Shown one piece after another: positions 1 to 7,380 of a DNA stretch of 64,000 bases (the first letter of the stretch is position 1; each line of letters begins with the position of its first letter). The stretch spans positions 124,001 to 188,000 of the forward strand of contig NZ_RHFG01000003.1 of NCBI RefSeq assembly GCF_004745485.1, written 5' to 3'. The notes beneath the pieces are model-generated. The model did not search any database, had not been told where the DNA came from, and saw nothing but the letters and a program-made list of their open reading frames with translations. The position numbers were made by a program, and so were the translations under genes. This DNA comes from Brevibacterium sp. S22. GTDB lineage: Bacteria; Actinomycetota; Actinomycetes; Actinomycetales; Brevibacteriaceae.

Positions 1-255
1 CACCAGGTCGAGGTCGTAGTGTTCGACCTGGTAGGTCTTTCCGTCCGATGCAGTTGTCGCAAATTTTGCGACAACTGGAAGGCCGGCGAGTTCTTCGCGT
101 TGGGCATTAGCGATGTGTTTGCCGATCGTCTTGATATCCCGGCCGAACAGCTCAGCCAACTGTTTTCGTGTCAGCCACACAGAGTCCCGTGTAGTACGTA
201 CATCCAACCGGACGCCGCCATCTTCAGTTCGAAAGATTTCCACCGACTCACTCAT
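1..255 (-). CDS. RhuM-family protein, N-terminal part (runs off left edge)
   Basis: Reading the minus strand from the ATG at 253-255 gives 85 uninterrupted codons to the edge of the window. The protein begins MSESVEIFRTEDG, continues with WLTRKQLAELFGRD and a DIKTIGKHIANA helix, then VVAKFATTASDGKTYQVEHY and DLDLV. This matches the N-terminal domain of the virulence RhuM family, found in accessory regions and often near Fic/Doc or restriction genes; its biochemical role is not firmly known. The WLTRKQLAELFGRD segment looks like a small helix-turn-helix, so DNA binding is an inference. It lies 34 nt downstream of the TrmH-like gene on the same strand. The C-terminal part is outside the window, so intactness cannot be judged. 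No clear Shine-Dalgarno precedes the ATG. Confidence 0.8.
   Translation of the reverse strand, partial: MSESVEIFRTEDGGVRLDVRTTRDSVWLTRKQLAELFGRDIKTIGKHIANAQREELAGLPVVAKFATTASDGKTYQVEHYDLDLV
51..77. repeat. Perfect 13-bp inverted repeat inside the RhuM gene
   Basis: Arms CAGTTGTCGCAAA (51-63) and TTTGCGACAACTG (65-77) are exact reverse complements around one base. The palindrome encodes the conserved VVAKFATT stretch of the RhuM domain, so coding constraint may explain part of it, but a 13-bp perfect arm in this GC-rich DNA is notable. Confidence 0.9.
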
Positions 256-289
256 GATCACACCGTAGCCTGAAGCACTGACTCAGCCT

Positions 290-1213
290 TTACCCCTCCT
301 GCAGGGCGAAGCAAGTCACCGCCGAGGCGGCCGCGACGTTGAGGGAGTCGACTCCCCCGCTCATGGGGATCATCACGGTCGAATCGCACGCGGCGATCGT
401 CGATCGATGCAGGCCGTCGCCTTCGGTGCCGAAGATGACCGCGGTGCGTTCGGGAGCAATGTCAGCGAAATCGCGCAGCCCCACGGAATCGTCATCGAGG
501 GCAAGGGCCGCGACATGGAAACCAGCGTCCTGGAGTGTGCGGATGCCGTCGGGCCAGGAGCCGATGCGGGTCCAGGGAACCTGGAACACCGTGCCCATGG
601 ACACTCTGATCGACCGGCGATAGAGCGGATCGGCGCAGCGCGGGGTCACCAAAACGGCGTCGACGCCGAAGGCCGCTGCCGACCGGAAGATCGCACCGAC
701 ATTCGTATGGTCGACGATGTCCTCGATGACGACGATGCGTCTGGCATCGGCGACCACTGCGGCGGGAGCGGGAAGAGTCGGACGGTGCATGGCGGCCAGG
801 GCGCCGCGGTGGAGGTGGAAGCCGGTCAGCGATTCGACGGCGGCATCCGTGCCGATGAAGATCGGCACATCGTTGGTCGCGATGACATCGGCTAAGTCGA
901 ACAGCCATTTCGGGCTCGTCAGATAGGACCGGGGCACCATTCCGGAGGCGTGGGACCGGCGGATGATCTTCGAGGACTCGGCGATGAAGAGGCCTTCGGC
1001 GGGTTCGCGCACTCGGCGCAGGGCCACGTCGGTCAGCTGCGTGTAGTCGTGCAGTTCGGCGGCAGTGACCGATCCGGAGTCAGAGGTTCGGGATGCGTCC
1101 GCGGCGAGCACGTCCTCGTCGAAGAAGCGCAGGCGCTCGGAGCCGATCCCGAGTTCACTCGCGCGATCGATGATCTGGCGCCTCGTCAGAGGAGCTTTGG
1201 CCGGAGTGTTCAC
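290..1213 (-). CDS. SpoU/TrmH-family RNA 2'-O-methyltransferase
   Basis: A 307-residue SPOUT-class methyltransferase expected to transfer a methyl group from S-adenosylmethionine to a ribose 2'-OH in rRNA or tRNA. All three SpoU motifs are present: motif 1 DHTNVGAIFRSAAAFG near residue 170, motif 2 IFGTEGDGL near 260, and motif 3 IPMSGGVDSLNVAAA near 280, which form the knotted SAM site. The roughly 110 residues before the catalytic domain (with AESSKIIRR) resemble the substrate-binding domain of this family. The start is a GTG with GGAG seven bases upstream. It is the last gene of a set with the TauE-like and ABC genes. Target nucleotide is not predictable, so no symbol is given. Confidence 0.88.
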   Translation of the reverse strand: MNTPAKAPLTRRQIIDRASELGIGSERLRFFDEDVLAADASRTSDSGSVTAAELHDYTQLTDVALRRVREPAEGLFIAESSKIIRRSHASGMVPRSYLTSPKWLFDLADVIATNDVPIFIGTDAAVESLTGFHLHRGALAAMHRPTLPAPAAVVADARRIVVIEDIVDHTNVGAIFRSAAAFGVDAVLVTPRCADPLYRRSIRVSMGTVFQVPWTRIGSWPDGIRTLQDAGFHVAALALDDDSVGLRDFADIAPERTAVIFGTEGDGLHRSTIAACDSTVMIPMSGGVDSLNVAAASAVTCFALQEG

Positions 1214-1243
1214 GGCGGTGCTCCGTTCACTGCTCGTCTCCGA

Positions 1244-2080
1244 TCACAGCGTGACGATCCGCCAGATCGCGACGAGTCCGAGGATCACGATGACCGTGCG
1301 CAGCAGCACCGGCGAGAACCTTCTGCCGATCCGCGCCCCGAAATACCCTCCGATGAGCGAGCCGATGGCGATGCAGATGACGGCGATCCAATTGATCCGA
1401 TCATGACCGACGATGATGTAGGTGCTCGCCGAGACCGTATTGACGACGAGGACGAGGACGTTCTTCAGTCCGTTGAGTCGCTGCAGGTCATCGGGCAGCA
1501 GCAGACCGAGCAGGGCGATGAGGATGATGCCCTGCGCGGCGGCGAAGTATCCGCCGTAGATCGCAGTGAGGAAGACGACGAGGAGGACGGCCAGGTACCG
1601 TCCTGTCGTCAGCGTGTCCCCCGCCTCGGCGGCCATGTGTTCGACTCCGGATTCCTGGGCTCGACGCAGCGACCGGTTCTTCAGGTAGCGCGAGAGGTAC
1701 GGCTGTCCCACAACCATGATCAGAGCCACGAAGAGGAGGACTGGAACGATCGTCTCGAAGGCATCCTCGGGCAGGTGCAACAGCAGATACGCCCCGGTCA
1801 GAGACCCGAGCAGGGAGGCGGGAACGAACCCGAGGATCCGTCTCCACTGCCCTCGCAGCTCTTCGCGGTATCCGAATGAGGAGGCGATATTGCCGGGGAT
1901 CAGACCGACCGCGTTGCTCATCGTCGACACCACCGGCGGCACCCCGAAGGCGACAAGCGCTGGGAAGGTGATGAGCGTTCCGGACCCGACGACGGCATTG
2001 ATGGCACCCGCCGCGATTCCGGCGACGACGATGAGACCGATCTGCCACGGTTCGAGGCTCAGGCTCGACAGCAGCTCCAT
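1244..2080 (-). CDS. TauE/SafE-family membrane permease
   Basis: A 278-residue integral membrane protein with about eight hydrophobic segments in two similar halves, the usual size and layout of the TauE/SafE family of proposed sulfite/sulfonate exporters. The N-terminal repeat includes GAINAVVGSGTLITFPALVAFG and a second glycine-rich stretch lies near IAIGSLIGGYFGARIG. The substrate cannot be read from the sequence. The ATG follows the stop of the upstream ABC ATPase by one base, so translational coupling is likely, although the ABC gene is a soluble ATPase and need not drive this permease. The GC-rich C-terminus ends 30 nt before the TrmH-like gene. Confidence 0.87.
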   Translation of the reverse strand: MELLSSLSLEPWQIGLIVVAGIAAGAINAVVGSGTLITFPALVAFGVPPVVSTMSNAVGLIPGNIASSFGYREELRGQWRRILGFVPASLLGSLTGAYLLLHLPEDAFETIVPVLLFVALIMVVGQPYLSRYLKNRSLRRAQESGVEHMAAEAGDTLTTGRYLAVLLVVFLTAIYGGYFAAAQGIILIALLGLLLPDDLQRLNGLKNVLVLVVNTVSASTYIIVGHDRINWIAVICIAIGSLIGGYFGARIGRRFSPVLLRTVIVILGLVAIWRIVTL

Positions 2081-2081
2081 C

Positions 2082-2867
2082 TCAGAGAGCGGAACGTGCG
2101 TGGTAGCGCTGGCCGTCCCGGGTGAGCTTGACGTCGATGCCGAAGGTCGCAGCGAGATTCTCGGCCGTCAGGGTCTCTTCGATCGGGCCGGCGGCCAGAT
2201 CGGTGCCCTCGGACAGCAGCAGCACGTGTGTGATGCCCTCCGGGATCTCCTCGACATGGTGGGTGACCATGATCGTCGCCGGTGCCCACTTCGACGACAG
2301 GATCTCCGAGAGCGCACCGAGCAGCTCCTCACGCCCCCCGAAGTCGAGTCCCGACGCCGGCTCGTCGAGCAGCAGCAGTTCCGGGTCGGTCATGAGCGCA
2401 CGCGCGATCTGCACGCGTTTGCGCTCGCCTTCGGACAGCGTGCCGAAGGTGCGATCGGCCAGGTGCGTGATGTGGAAGGCGGCCAGCAGATCGTGAGCGC
2501 GGTCGATATCATCCTGCTCGTATTCTTCCACCCAGCGTCCGGTGACGCCGTAGGCGGCGGTGAGCACGGTGTCGAGGACCGCTTCGGAGCTCGGAATGCG
2601 GTTGGCCAGAATCGTCGAGGCATAGCCGATGCGCGGACGCAGCTCGAACACGTCGACGCGTCCGAGCTGCTCCTCGAGGATGCTGACCGTACCCGTCGTC
2701 GGATGCATGCGGCCGGCCGCGAGTTCGAGCAGAGTCGTCTTGCCCGCACCGTTGGGTCCGAGCACCGCCCAATGTTCGCCCTCGGCGACGGCCAGCGAGA
2801 AATCGTCGAGGAGGAAATTGGCCCCCCGGCGCACGGACACGGAATCCAGATTCAGGACTTCACTCAT
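2082..2867 (-). CDS. ABC transporter ATP-binding protein
   Basis: A 261-residue stand-alone ABC ATPase. Walker A GPNGAGKTT is near residues 38-46, the signature is LSEGERKR near 143, Walker B LLLLDEPASGLD near 160, and a switch histidine is in MVTHHVEEIP near 200. This overall form, with LSEGERKR in place of LSGGQ, is common in actinobacterial soluble ATPases of the ModF/YlmA-like type. No partner permease of ABC type is adjacent; the next gene is a TauE-like permease. The start ATG has no good Shine-Dalgarno, but a TAGAGT -10 box ends eight bases upstream, which fits a leaderless mRNA. Confidence 0.85.
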   Translation of the reverse strand: MSEVLNLDSVSVRRGANFLLDDFSLAVAEGEHWAVLGPNGAGKTTLLELAAGRMHPTTGTVSILEEQLGRVDVFELRPRIGYASTILANRIPSSEAVLDTVLTAAYGVTGRWVEEYEQDDIDRAHDLLAAFHITHLADRTFGTLSEGERKRVQIARALMTDPELLLLDEPASGLDFGGREELLGALSEILSSKWAPATIMVTHHVEEIPEGITHVLLLSEGTDLAAGPIEETLTAENLAATFGIDVKLTRDGQRYHARSAL

Positions 2868-2875
2868 ATCCTCAG

Positions 2876-2903
2876 ACTCTATCGCAGACGAGCCGTCTAT
2901 CCT
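2876..2903. promoter_or_regulatory. Back-to-back -10 boxes of a divergent leaderless promoter pair
   Basis: On the minus strand TAGAGT (2876-2881) ends eight bases before the ATG at 2867; on the plus strand TATCCT (2898-2903) ends eight bases before the ATG at 2912. Only 44 bp separate the two starts and neither has a Shine-Dalgarno, so both transcripts may begin at or next to the start codon. The -35 regions are poor and would overlap the opposite promoter. Confidence 0.5.
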
Positions 2904-2911
2904 GGTTCGAC

Positions 2912-3646
2912 ATGGACCTCACGACCGACTCACTGCTGCTGACACTGGCCATCAACCACCGTCTGCGCTCGACGCTGCCCCCTGACGAGGTCGCCTCTGC
3001 CTTCCTCGATGATGAACGTGATGTTCCTCTCATCGTCTCCGATGAGGTGTTCGACACGTCCGTACCCACCGGCCTGCTGCTGTTCGCAGCCGCGGCGGCC
3101 GCCGCCGGAATCACTCATGCCCGCTTGGCGCTGCACCACCCGTCGCTGCCGCATACGACTCCCCCGGTCGATCGCACCGCTCGGACGAAGGTCGGGCGCC
3201 ACAGCGCCCCCGTCGTCCTTCACCGCGGTGACGAACAGGCGGCGATCGCCCTCATCGGCGCCGAGGCGAACGTGGAGATCCTCGCCTGCCAGCCCACGGT
3301 GTTCCGTCCGGTCACGGTCGGAACCGCTGCGGAGGCGCTGCGTCGTCTGCGGCTGCTGGTGATGGAAGGTCTGCGGCTGATCGAGACCATTGACGTCCCC
3401 GAGGAATGGCGGCAGGGACCATGGCGGGACTGGCAGGAGGAACTGTCGACGATGCACCCGATCTCGCGGCTCATCCCCACCGAAGCGGATTCCCGGGCGA
3501 TCTACGCCGCCCTCGACATCCACCACCGGATGCGCTCGGTGCTCGCACCGGCCACGGTCGCCCCGCCGCAGTTCGGGGCTCTGCTGTCTCAGCTGCACCC
3601 CGCCGCCGCGGACTACATCATGGCTGTGGCTACCATGAAGGGGTGA
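2912..3646 (+). CDS. Conserved-looking protein of unknown function
   Basis: A 244-residue soluble protein that I do not recognise. It has no signal peptide and no membrane helix; an alanine-rich helix (AAAAAAAG near residue 58) and two Leu/Arg-rich helices (AAEALRRLRLLVMEGLRLIE near 140) suggest a mainly helical fold. Two stretches look alike, LAINHRLRSTLPP near the start and LDIHHRMRSVLAP near residue 200, which may be an internal repeat. Its stop overlaps the GTG start of serB by four bases, so the two are co-translated. A TATCCT box eight bases before the ATG and absence of a ribosome site suggest leaderless transcription. Confidence 0.75.
   Translation: MDLTTDSLLLTLAINHRLRSTLPPDEVASAFLDDERDVPLIVSDEVFDTSVPTGLLLFAAAAAAAGITHARLALHHPSLPHTTPPVDRTARTKVGRHSAPVVLHRGDEQAAIALIGAEANVEILACQPTVFRPVTVGTAAEALRRLRLLVMEGLRLIETIDVPEEWRQGPWRDWQEELSTMHPISRLIPTEADSRAIYAALDIHHRMRSVLAPATVAPPQFGALLSQLHPAAADYIMAVATMKG
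3631..3636 (+). promoter_or_regulatory. Possible internal -10 box for serB
   Basis: TACCAT ends six bases before the serB GTG, inside the 3' end of the upstream gene. The -35 region is weak, so serB may equally depend on readthrough and coupling. Confidence 0.3.
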
Positions 3647-4311
3647 ATGAGACTTCAGCCTCCCAGATCCCCGTCCAACTGCTCGTCATGGACGTCGATT
3701 CGACGTTCATCAACGAAGAGGTCATCGACCTCATCGCCGCCCATGCCGGAGTCGGGGACCAGGTCGCTGCCATCACCGAACGTGCCATGGCCGGTGAGCT
3801 CGACTTCGCCGCCTCCCTGGCCGAAAGGGTCGCACTTCTGAGCGGTCTGCCGGAGACAGTGCTCGATGAGGTGCGGGAGCAGATCACCCTCACCGAGGGG
3901 GCTGCCGACCTGGTCGCGGCGGTGCATTCCTCCCGTGGTCAGGTGGCGTTGGTGTCGGGCGGCTTCACCGCGATCATCGCTCCGGTGGCCGCGCAGTCTG
4001 GCATCACCGACGTCTTCGCCAACGGACTCGAGGTCGTCGACGGGCATCTCACCGGTCGGACGAGCGGACGAGTCATCGACCCGAGCGCCAAGGCCGAGAT
4101 CTTCGAGGATCTGCTGGCAGCCGGCGGATACGACCGCGCCGCCTCGGTGGCGATCGGTGACGGGGCCAATGACATCGGCATGATCGAAGCTGCCGGGCTG
4201 GGCATCGCCTTCTGCGCAAAACCGGCTCTCGTTAAGGCTGCCGATGAGTCCGTGACGAAGCGGGACCTGCGTGAGGTGCTCACGATCATCGACGCTGGGA
4301 CGAACGATTGA
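3643..4311 (+). CDS. serB: Phosphoserine phosphatase
   Basis: A 222-residue HAD-superfamily hydrolase that should release serine from O-phosphoserine, the last step of serine synthesis from 3-phosphoglycerate. The nucleophile motif is MDVDST (D17, D19), motif II serine lies in LVSGGF, the lysine in the PSAKAE region, and the metal-binding aspartates in GDGANDIGMI. It corresponds to the catalytic domain only, without the N-terminal ACT domains seen in mycobacterial SerB2. The reading frame is open further upstream, but the GTG at 3643, overlapping the preceding stop as GTGA, gives the family-like N-terminus NETSASQIPVQLLVMDVDST. A 14-bp terminator hairpin follows 44 bp later. Confidence 0.9.
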   Translation: MNETSASQIPVQLLVMDVDSTFINEEVIDLIAAHAGVGDQVAAITERAMAGELDFAASLAERVALLSGLPETVLDEVREQITLTEGAADLVAAVHSSRGQVALVSGGFTAIIAPVAAQSGITDVFANGLEVVDGHLTGRTSGRVIDPSAKAEIFEDLLAAGGYDRAASVAIGDGANDIGMIEAAGLGIAFCAKPALVKAADESVTKRDLREVLTIIDAGTND

Positions 4312-4355
4312 GTGCGCGCGAGCGAACGTTCCTCGGCGCTGCCTTCTGACGGTCA

Positions 4356-4388
4356 CTGAGGCCCTCCGAACGACTCGGAGGGCCTCAG
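4356..4388. terminator. Bidirectional terminator hairpin after serB and the SixA-like gene
   Basis: CTGAGGCCCTCCGA (4356-4369) and TCGGAGGGCCTCAG (4375-4388) pair perfectly over 14 bp around an ACGAC loop, between two convergent genes. There is no long T tract on either side. Confidence 0.85.
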
Positions 4389-4423
4389 TTCATGGGTTCG
4401 TTCAGCGCTGCGGATGCGTCAGC

Positions 4424-4930
4424 TCAGACTCCGTGGAAGACCCGGATCTGCGGGGCCGGGTACTGTCCCGGCTCCACGTCCCAGCTCTCGAGGTCGAAGA
4501 CCGCGATCGAGGAGGGACGGAATGCACCGGGAACCCCGCCTTCCGGATTGAGGTGGCCGACCACCTCGGCGACGGTCGGCTGATGACCCACGATATACGC
4601 GCACTCTGCGTCTGCAGGGATGGAGTTGATCGCATCCAGCCAATCGTCGACGGACCCCGCATACAAGGAGGGATCCTCACGCAGATCCAGTTCACCCGGT
4701 TCGTCGAGTGATCCTCCGTGCGCACGGTTGACGGCTTCGACGACTGCCTGCCCTGTCTGCACGGTGCGTCGGGCCGCTGAAGCGATGGCCACATCGGGTG
4801 ACCAGCGTTCGGCGATCTCGGCTCCGGCTTCGACCGCCTGAGCCAGGCCCTTTGGGTCCAGTGACCGTTCGAAGTCGGTCGGACCGTGCGCTTCCGCCTT
4901 CGCGTGGCGAGCGAGGATGAGCACAGGCAT
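4424..4930 (-). CDS. SixA-like histidine phosphatase
   Basis: A 168-residue histidine phosphatase superfamily member. The catalytic RHAKAE motif lies at residues 8-13 of the N-terminus, followed by DFERSLDPKGLAQA, which corresponds to the R-x-L-x-x-x-G segment of SixA, and a second catalytic histidine in IVGHQPTVAEV near 130. SixA acts on phosphohistidine in signalling proteins of enteric bacteria; whether this homologue does is unknown. It begins eight bases after the stop of the enoyl-ACP reductase gene and is probably the last cistron of the fabG-inhA operon. No strong ribosome site is seen; the stop of the previous gene is close enough for coupling. Confidence 0.85.
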   Translation of the reverse strand: MPVLILARHAKAEAHGPTDFERSLDPKGLAQAVEAGAEIAERWSPDVAIASAARRTVQTGQAVVEAVNRAHGGSLDEPGELDLREDPSLYAGSVDDWLDAINSIPADAECAYIVGHQPTVAEVVGHLNPEGGVPGAFRPSSIAVFDLESWDVEPGQYPAPQIRVFHGV

Positions 4931-4938
4931 GAGCTGTC

Positions 4939-5697
4939 TCAGGCTCCGGTGGAGTGGAAGCCGCCGTCGACGTGGACCATCTCACCGGTGGTGGCGGGGA
5001 ACCAGTCGGAGAGCAGCGCGACGATGGCCTTTCCGGCAGGAGTGGTGTCCGTCTGGTCCCAGCCCAGGGGTGCGCGGTCGCCCCACATGTCCTCCAGAGT
5101 GCCGAAGCCGGGGATGGAGGTGGCGGCGGTGGTCTTCAGCGGTCCGGCTGAGACGAGGTTGACGCGCACACCGTCCTCGCCGACGTATTTGGCGAGGTAA
5201 CGGGCGGTCGATTCGAAGGCGGCCTTGGCCACACCCATCCAGTCGTAGACGGGCCAGGAGATGGTCGCGTCGAACGTGAGACCGACGATTCCGGCACCCT
5301 TGTTGAGCGCAGGCTTGGCCGCGACGGCGATCGCCTTGAGCGAGTATGCCGAAACGTGGATGGCGCCCGAGACCGACTCCCACGGGGTGTCGAGGAAGAC
5401 TCCGCCGAGGGCGTCCTTCGGCGCGAACGCGATGGCGTGGACGATGCCGTCGATATTGCCGCCGAGGCGTTCGGGCAGTGCCGCGAGATCCTCTTCGTTC
5501 GTGGCGTCGAGTTCGATGACGTTCGGGGTCTGGGGCAGGCGTTCGGCGATCACCTGGGTGATCTTCATCTGGCGGCCGAAGCTCGAGAGGATGACCTCGG
5601 CTCCCTGCTCCTGTGCGATGCGAGCAGCGGCGAAGGCGATCGACGCCTCGGTGAGCACGCCGGTGACGAGAATGCGCTTTCCGTCAAGAATTCCCAT
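4939..5697 (-). CDS. fabI: Enoyl-[acyl-carrier-protein] reductase (NADH), InhA/FabI type
   Basis: A 252-residue short-chain dehydrogenase of the FabI/InhA branch, which reduces the trans-2 double bond of enoyl-ACP with NADH in the last step of each fatty acid elongation cycle. The divergent nucleotide-binding motif GVLTEASIAFAAARI (residues 13-27) and SSFGRQMKITQ distinguish it from FabG. The catalytic Tyr and Lys are in YDWMGVAKAAFES near residues 150-160, with the InhA-like Y-x6-K spacing. The start ATG has AAAGGA six bases upstream, next to a CCTTTCGAAAGG palindrome. It follows fabG, as in mycobacteria, indicating a FAS-II style pair; the SixA-like gene comes after it. Confidence 0.93.
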   Translation of the reverse strand: MGILDGKRILVTGVLTEASIAFAAARIAQEQGAEVILSSFGRQMKITQVIAERLPQTPNVIELDATNEEDLAALPERLGGNIDGIVHAIAFAPKDALGGVFLDTPWESVSGAIHVSAYSLKAIAVAAKPALNKGAGIVGLTFDATISWPVYDWMGVAKAAFESTARYLAKYVGEDGVRVNLVSAGPLKTTAATSIPGFGTLEDMWGDRAPLGWDQTDTTPAGKAIVALLSDWFPATTGEMVHVDGGFHSTGA

Positions 5698-5734
5698 GGT
5701 GGTCCTTTCGAAAGGAAGGTGGTTGCGTGTGCAT

Positions 5735-5809
5735 GACGCCGCTTCGGGCGGTGTCTCTGTATCGAAGTCTACGGGCTGTGGCCCGGCCGGGCCGCATCGT
5801 CTGCGGCCC
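5735..5809 (-). other. Two small hairpins between fabG and fabI
   Basis: In the 147-bp gap, GGGCCGCA/TGCGGCCC with a 5-nt loop (5789-5809) and GACGCCGC/GCGGTGTC with a TTCGG loop (5735-5755, one G-U pair) can fold in the transcript. They could lower fabI expression relative to fabG or protect RNA ends; there is no T tract. Confidence 0.45.
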
Positions 5810-5844
5810 AGGATCCGGTGGTGGCCGGCCCGGCGCCGTCTGGG

Positions 5845-6555
5845 TCAGTGGCCCATGCCCAGTCCGCCGTCGACGGGGATGACGGCACCGGAGATGTACG
5901 CGGCTTCGTCGGACGCCGTCCAGCGGACGACCTTGGCGACCTCACCGGGTTCGGCGAATCGTTTCGCCGGGATCGTCGACAGGTATTCCTTCTGCTGCTT
6001 CTCGCTGAGTTCATCGGTCATATCCGTGCGGATGAAGCCGGGGGCGACGACATTGGCGGTGATTCCGCGGGAGCCGACCTCACGGGTGATGGAACGGGCG
6101 AAGCCGACCAGCCCGGCCTTCGACGCGGAGTAGTTCGCCTGACCGGGCACCCCGTAGAGACCCGACACCGAGGAGATGAGGACGATGCGGCCCTTCTTCG
6201 CGCGGATCATCCCGGTGATTCCGCGCTTGACGGTCCGGAAGGCACCGGTGAGGTTCGTGTTGATGACGTCTTCGAACTCGTCATCGTTCATCCGCATGAG
6301 CAGGTTGTCGGCAGTGATTCCGGCATTGGCCACGACGACCTCGACGGGACCGAGCTTCTCCTCGATCTCGGTGAACGCCCGATCGATCGATTCGCTGTCG
6401 GTGACATCGGCGGCCACGGCCAGCGCTCCCTCCGGGGCCTGACCGTTGCGGGAGGTGACTGCCACCTTGTCCCCCTGGGCGAGGAATTCCTCGGCGATGG
6501 TGCGACCGATTCCGCGGTTGCCGCCGGTGACGAGGACTGTGCGTGGTTCTGACAC
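5845..6555 (-). CDS. fabG: 3-oxoacyl-[acyl-carrier-protein] reductase
   Basis: A 236-residue classical short-chain dehydrogenase that reduces 3-oxoacyl-ACP with NADPH in fatty acid elongation. The cofactor motif is TGGNRGIG near residue 9, the structural NAG motif is VVANAGITADN near 80, the catalytic serine is in LISSVSGLYG near 130, and YSASKAG supplies Tyr and Lys near 145. The frame is open 34 codons further upstream, but the GTG at 6553-6555 preceded by AGGAGA gives the standard N-terminus VSEPRTVLVTGG. It is the first gene of a fabG-fabI-sixA-like operon, the arrangement of mycobacterial mabA-inhA. Confidence 0.92.
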   Translation of the reverse strand: MSEPRTVLVTGGNRGIGRTIAEEFLAQGDKVAVTSRNGQAPEGALAVAADVTDSESIDRAFTEIEEKLGPVEVVVANAGITADNLLMRMNDDEFEDVINTNLTGAFRTVKRGITGMIRAKKGRIVLISSVSGLYGVPGQANYSASKAGLVGFARSITREVGSRGITANVVAPGFIRTDMTDELSEKQQKEYLSTIPAKRFAEPGEVAKVVRWTASDEAAYISGAVIPVDGGLGMGH

Positions 6556-6583
6556 GTTGGTCTCCTGTTGATCGACTGTGTAC

Positions 6584-6612
6584 TTCAAATCTATCGTGGA
6601 CAAACCTATCCT
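6584..6612 (+). promoter_or_regulatory. Possible promoter of the DUF3099-SURF1 gene set
   Basis: TTCAAA (6584-6589), a 17-bp spacer and TATCCT (6607-6612) stand 43 bp before the ATG at 6656, in the divergent gap with fabG. Both hexamers are only partial matches. Confidence 0.35.
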
Positions 6613-6655
6613 GTCCCTTGGCCGATGGATACGACTCTCACAAAGGACGAGTATC

Positions 6656-7171
6656 ATGTTTGGCAGTCATCGATCGAAGAAGGATATGGTCAGGCACTCG
6701 CAGCAGATCACAACGGCAGACACCGCCCTTGATGACGATATGAGGTCTCGGATCATCAAGTATTCGATCACCATGGGCATCAGGACGGTCTGCTTCGTGG
6801 CCGCCTATTTCGCTTTCGTCGCCGACATGCACATCCTCATGTGGGTGTGTGTTGCCGGAGCCGTGGCCCTGCCCTACCCGGCGGTGATCTTCGCCAACGC
6901 CGGCCGGGAACGCACACGCGATGACCGCTCGGCACTGCTCGATCAGGCTCCGCTGGCGGAACTGCCGCCGGCTCACGGTGAGACGATCCCCGGGGACACC
7001 CTCGACGGTGATGCCGTCGACGAAGAGACTGTCGACGATGCAGGTCCACAAGGTGCCCCCGCAGCGACCGGCCCACACCGGGATGAGACCACCCCGGATG
7101 ACACCACCTCCGGTGAGACCATCCCGGGTGAGACCGTAGAAGAGAATGACGACAGGAGTGACCAGGCTTGA
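6656..7171 (+). CDS. DUF3099-family membrane protein
   Basis: A 171-residue protein with a DUF3099 core: RIIKYSITMGIRTVCFVAAYF followed by a second hydrophobic segment WVCVAGAVALPYPAVIFANAG, two transmembrane helices joined by a short hydrophilic turn, then NAGRER. The function of the domain is unknown. The last 75 residues are an acidic, Thr/Asp/Pro-rich tail with an imprecise repeat (GETIPGDTLDGD and GETIPGETVEEN), probably disordered in the cytoplasm. The start ATG is chosen because AAAGGACGA precedes it; longer in-frame starts lack a site. It overlaps the next small gene by four bases, and SURF1 follows, so a link to respiratory complex assembly is possible by context only. Confidence 0.8.
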   Translation: MFGSHRSKKDMVRHSQQITTADTALDDDMRSRIIKYSITMGIRTVCFVAAYFAFVADMHILMWVCVAGAVALPYPAVIFANAGRERTRDDRSALLDQAPLAELPPAHGETIPGDTLDGDAVDEETVDDAGPQGAPAATGPHRDETTPDDTTSGETIPGETVEENDDRSDQA

Positions 7172-7380
7172 GCGAGCAGCTGCAGTGTTCCGCGAAGGAA
7201 TGCCGGGCGTTCGCGACCCGCGCCCTGCTGTGGAACAACCCCCGCGTTCACACTCCGGACAGGAAGAAGACGTGGCTGGCCTGTGACGAACACCTGGACT
7301 ATCTGCGTGACTTCCTGACGCTGCGCGACTTCTTCATCACCGACGTCTCCGTCGACGAGATTCCGGAGGACGCCGGTTGA
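7168..7380 (+). CDS. Small Cys/His protein between DUF3099 and SURF1
   Basis: A 70-residue protein starting at a TTG that overlaps the previous stop (TTGA), with AGGAG about nine bases upstream. It contains C7, C12, C39 and H42 in CSAKEC...LACDEH, a spacing that could bind one zinc ion, and aromatic-rich helices DFLTLRDFF. I recognise it only as a small actinobacterial protein of unknown function that often lies beside SURF1. It overlaps the SURF1 start by four bases, so the three genes are translated in tandem. A role in copper or haem handling for cytochrome oxidase would be inference. Confidence 0.75.
   Translation: MSEQLQCSAKECRAFATRALLWNNPRVHTPDRKKTWLACDEHLDYLRDFLTLRDFFITDVSVDEIPEDAG

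Noticed and set aside
19-273. Plus-strand 84-codon frame at the left edge
   Set aside because: The minus strand of the same DNA encodes a clear RhuM-family start.
290-360. SGGVDS in the TrmH-like protein as a PP-loop ATPase signature
   Set aside because: It falls exactly at SpoU motif 3 with motifs 1 and 2 in place, so the resemblance is coincidental.
3406-3642. N-terminal extension of serB
   Set aside because: It is the shadow of the upstream gene; the GTG at 3643 overlapping the stop gives the usual N-terminus.
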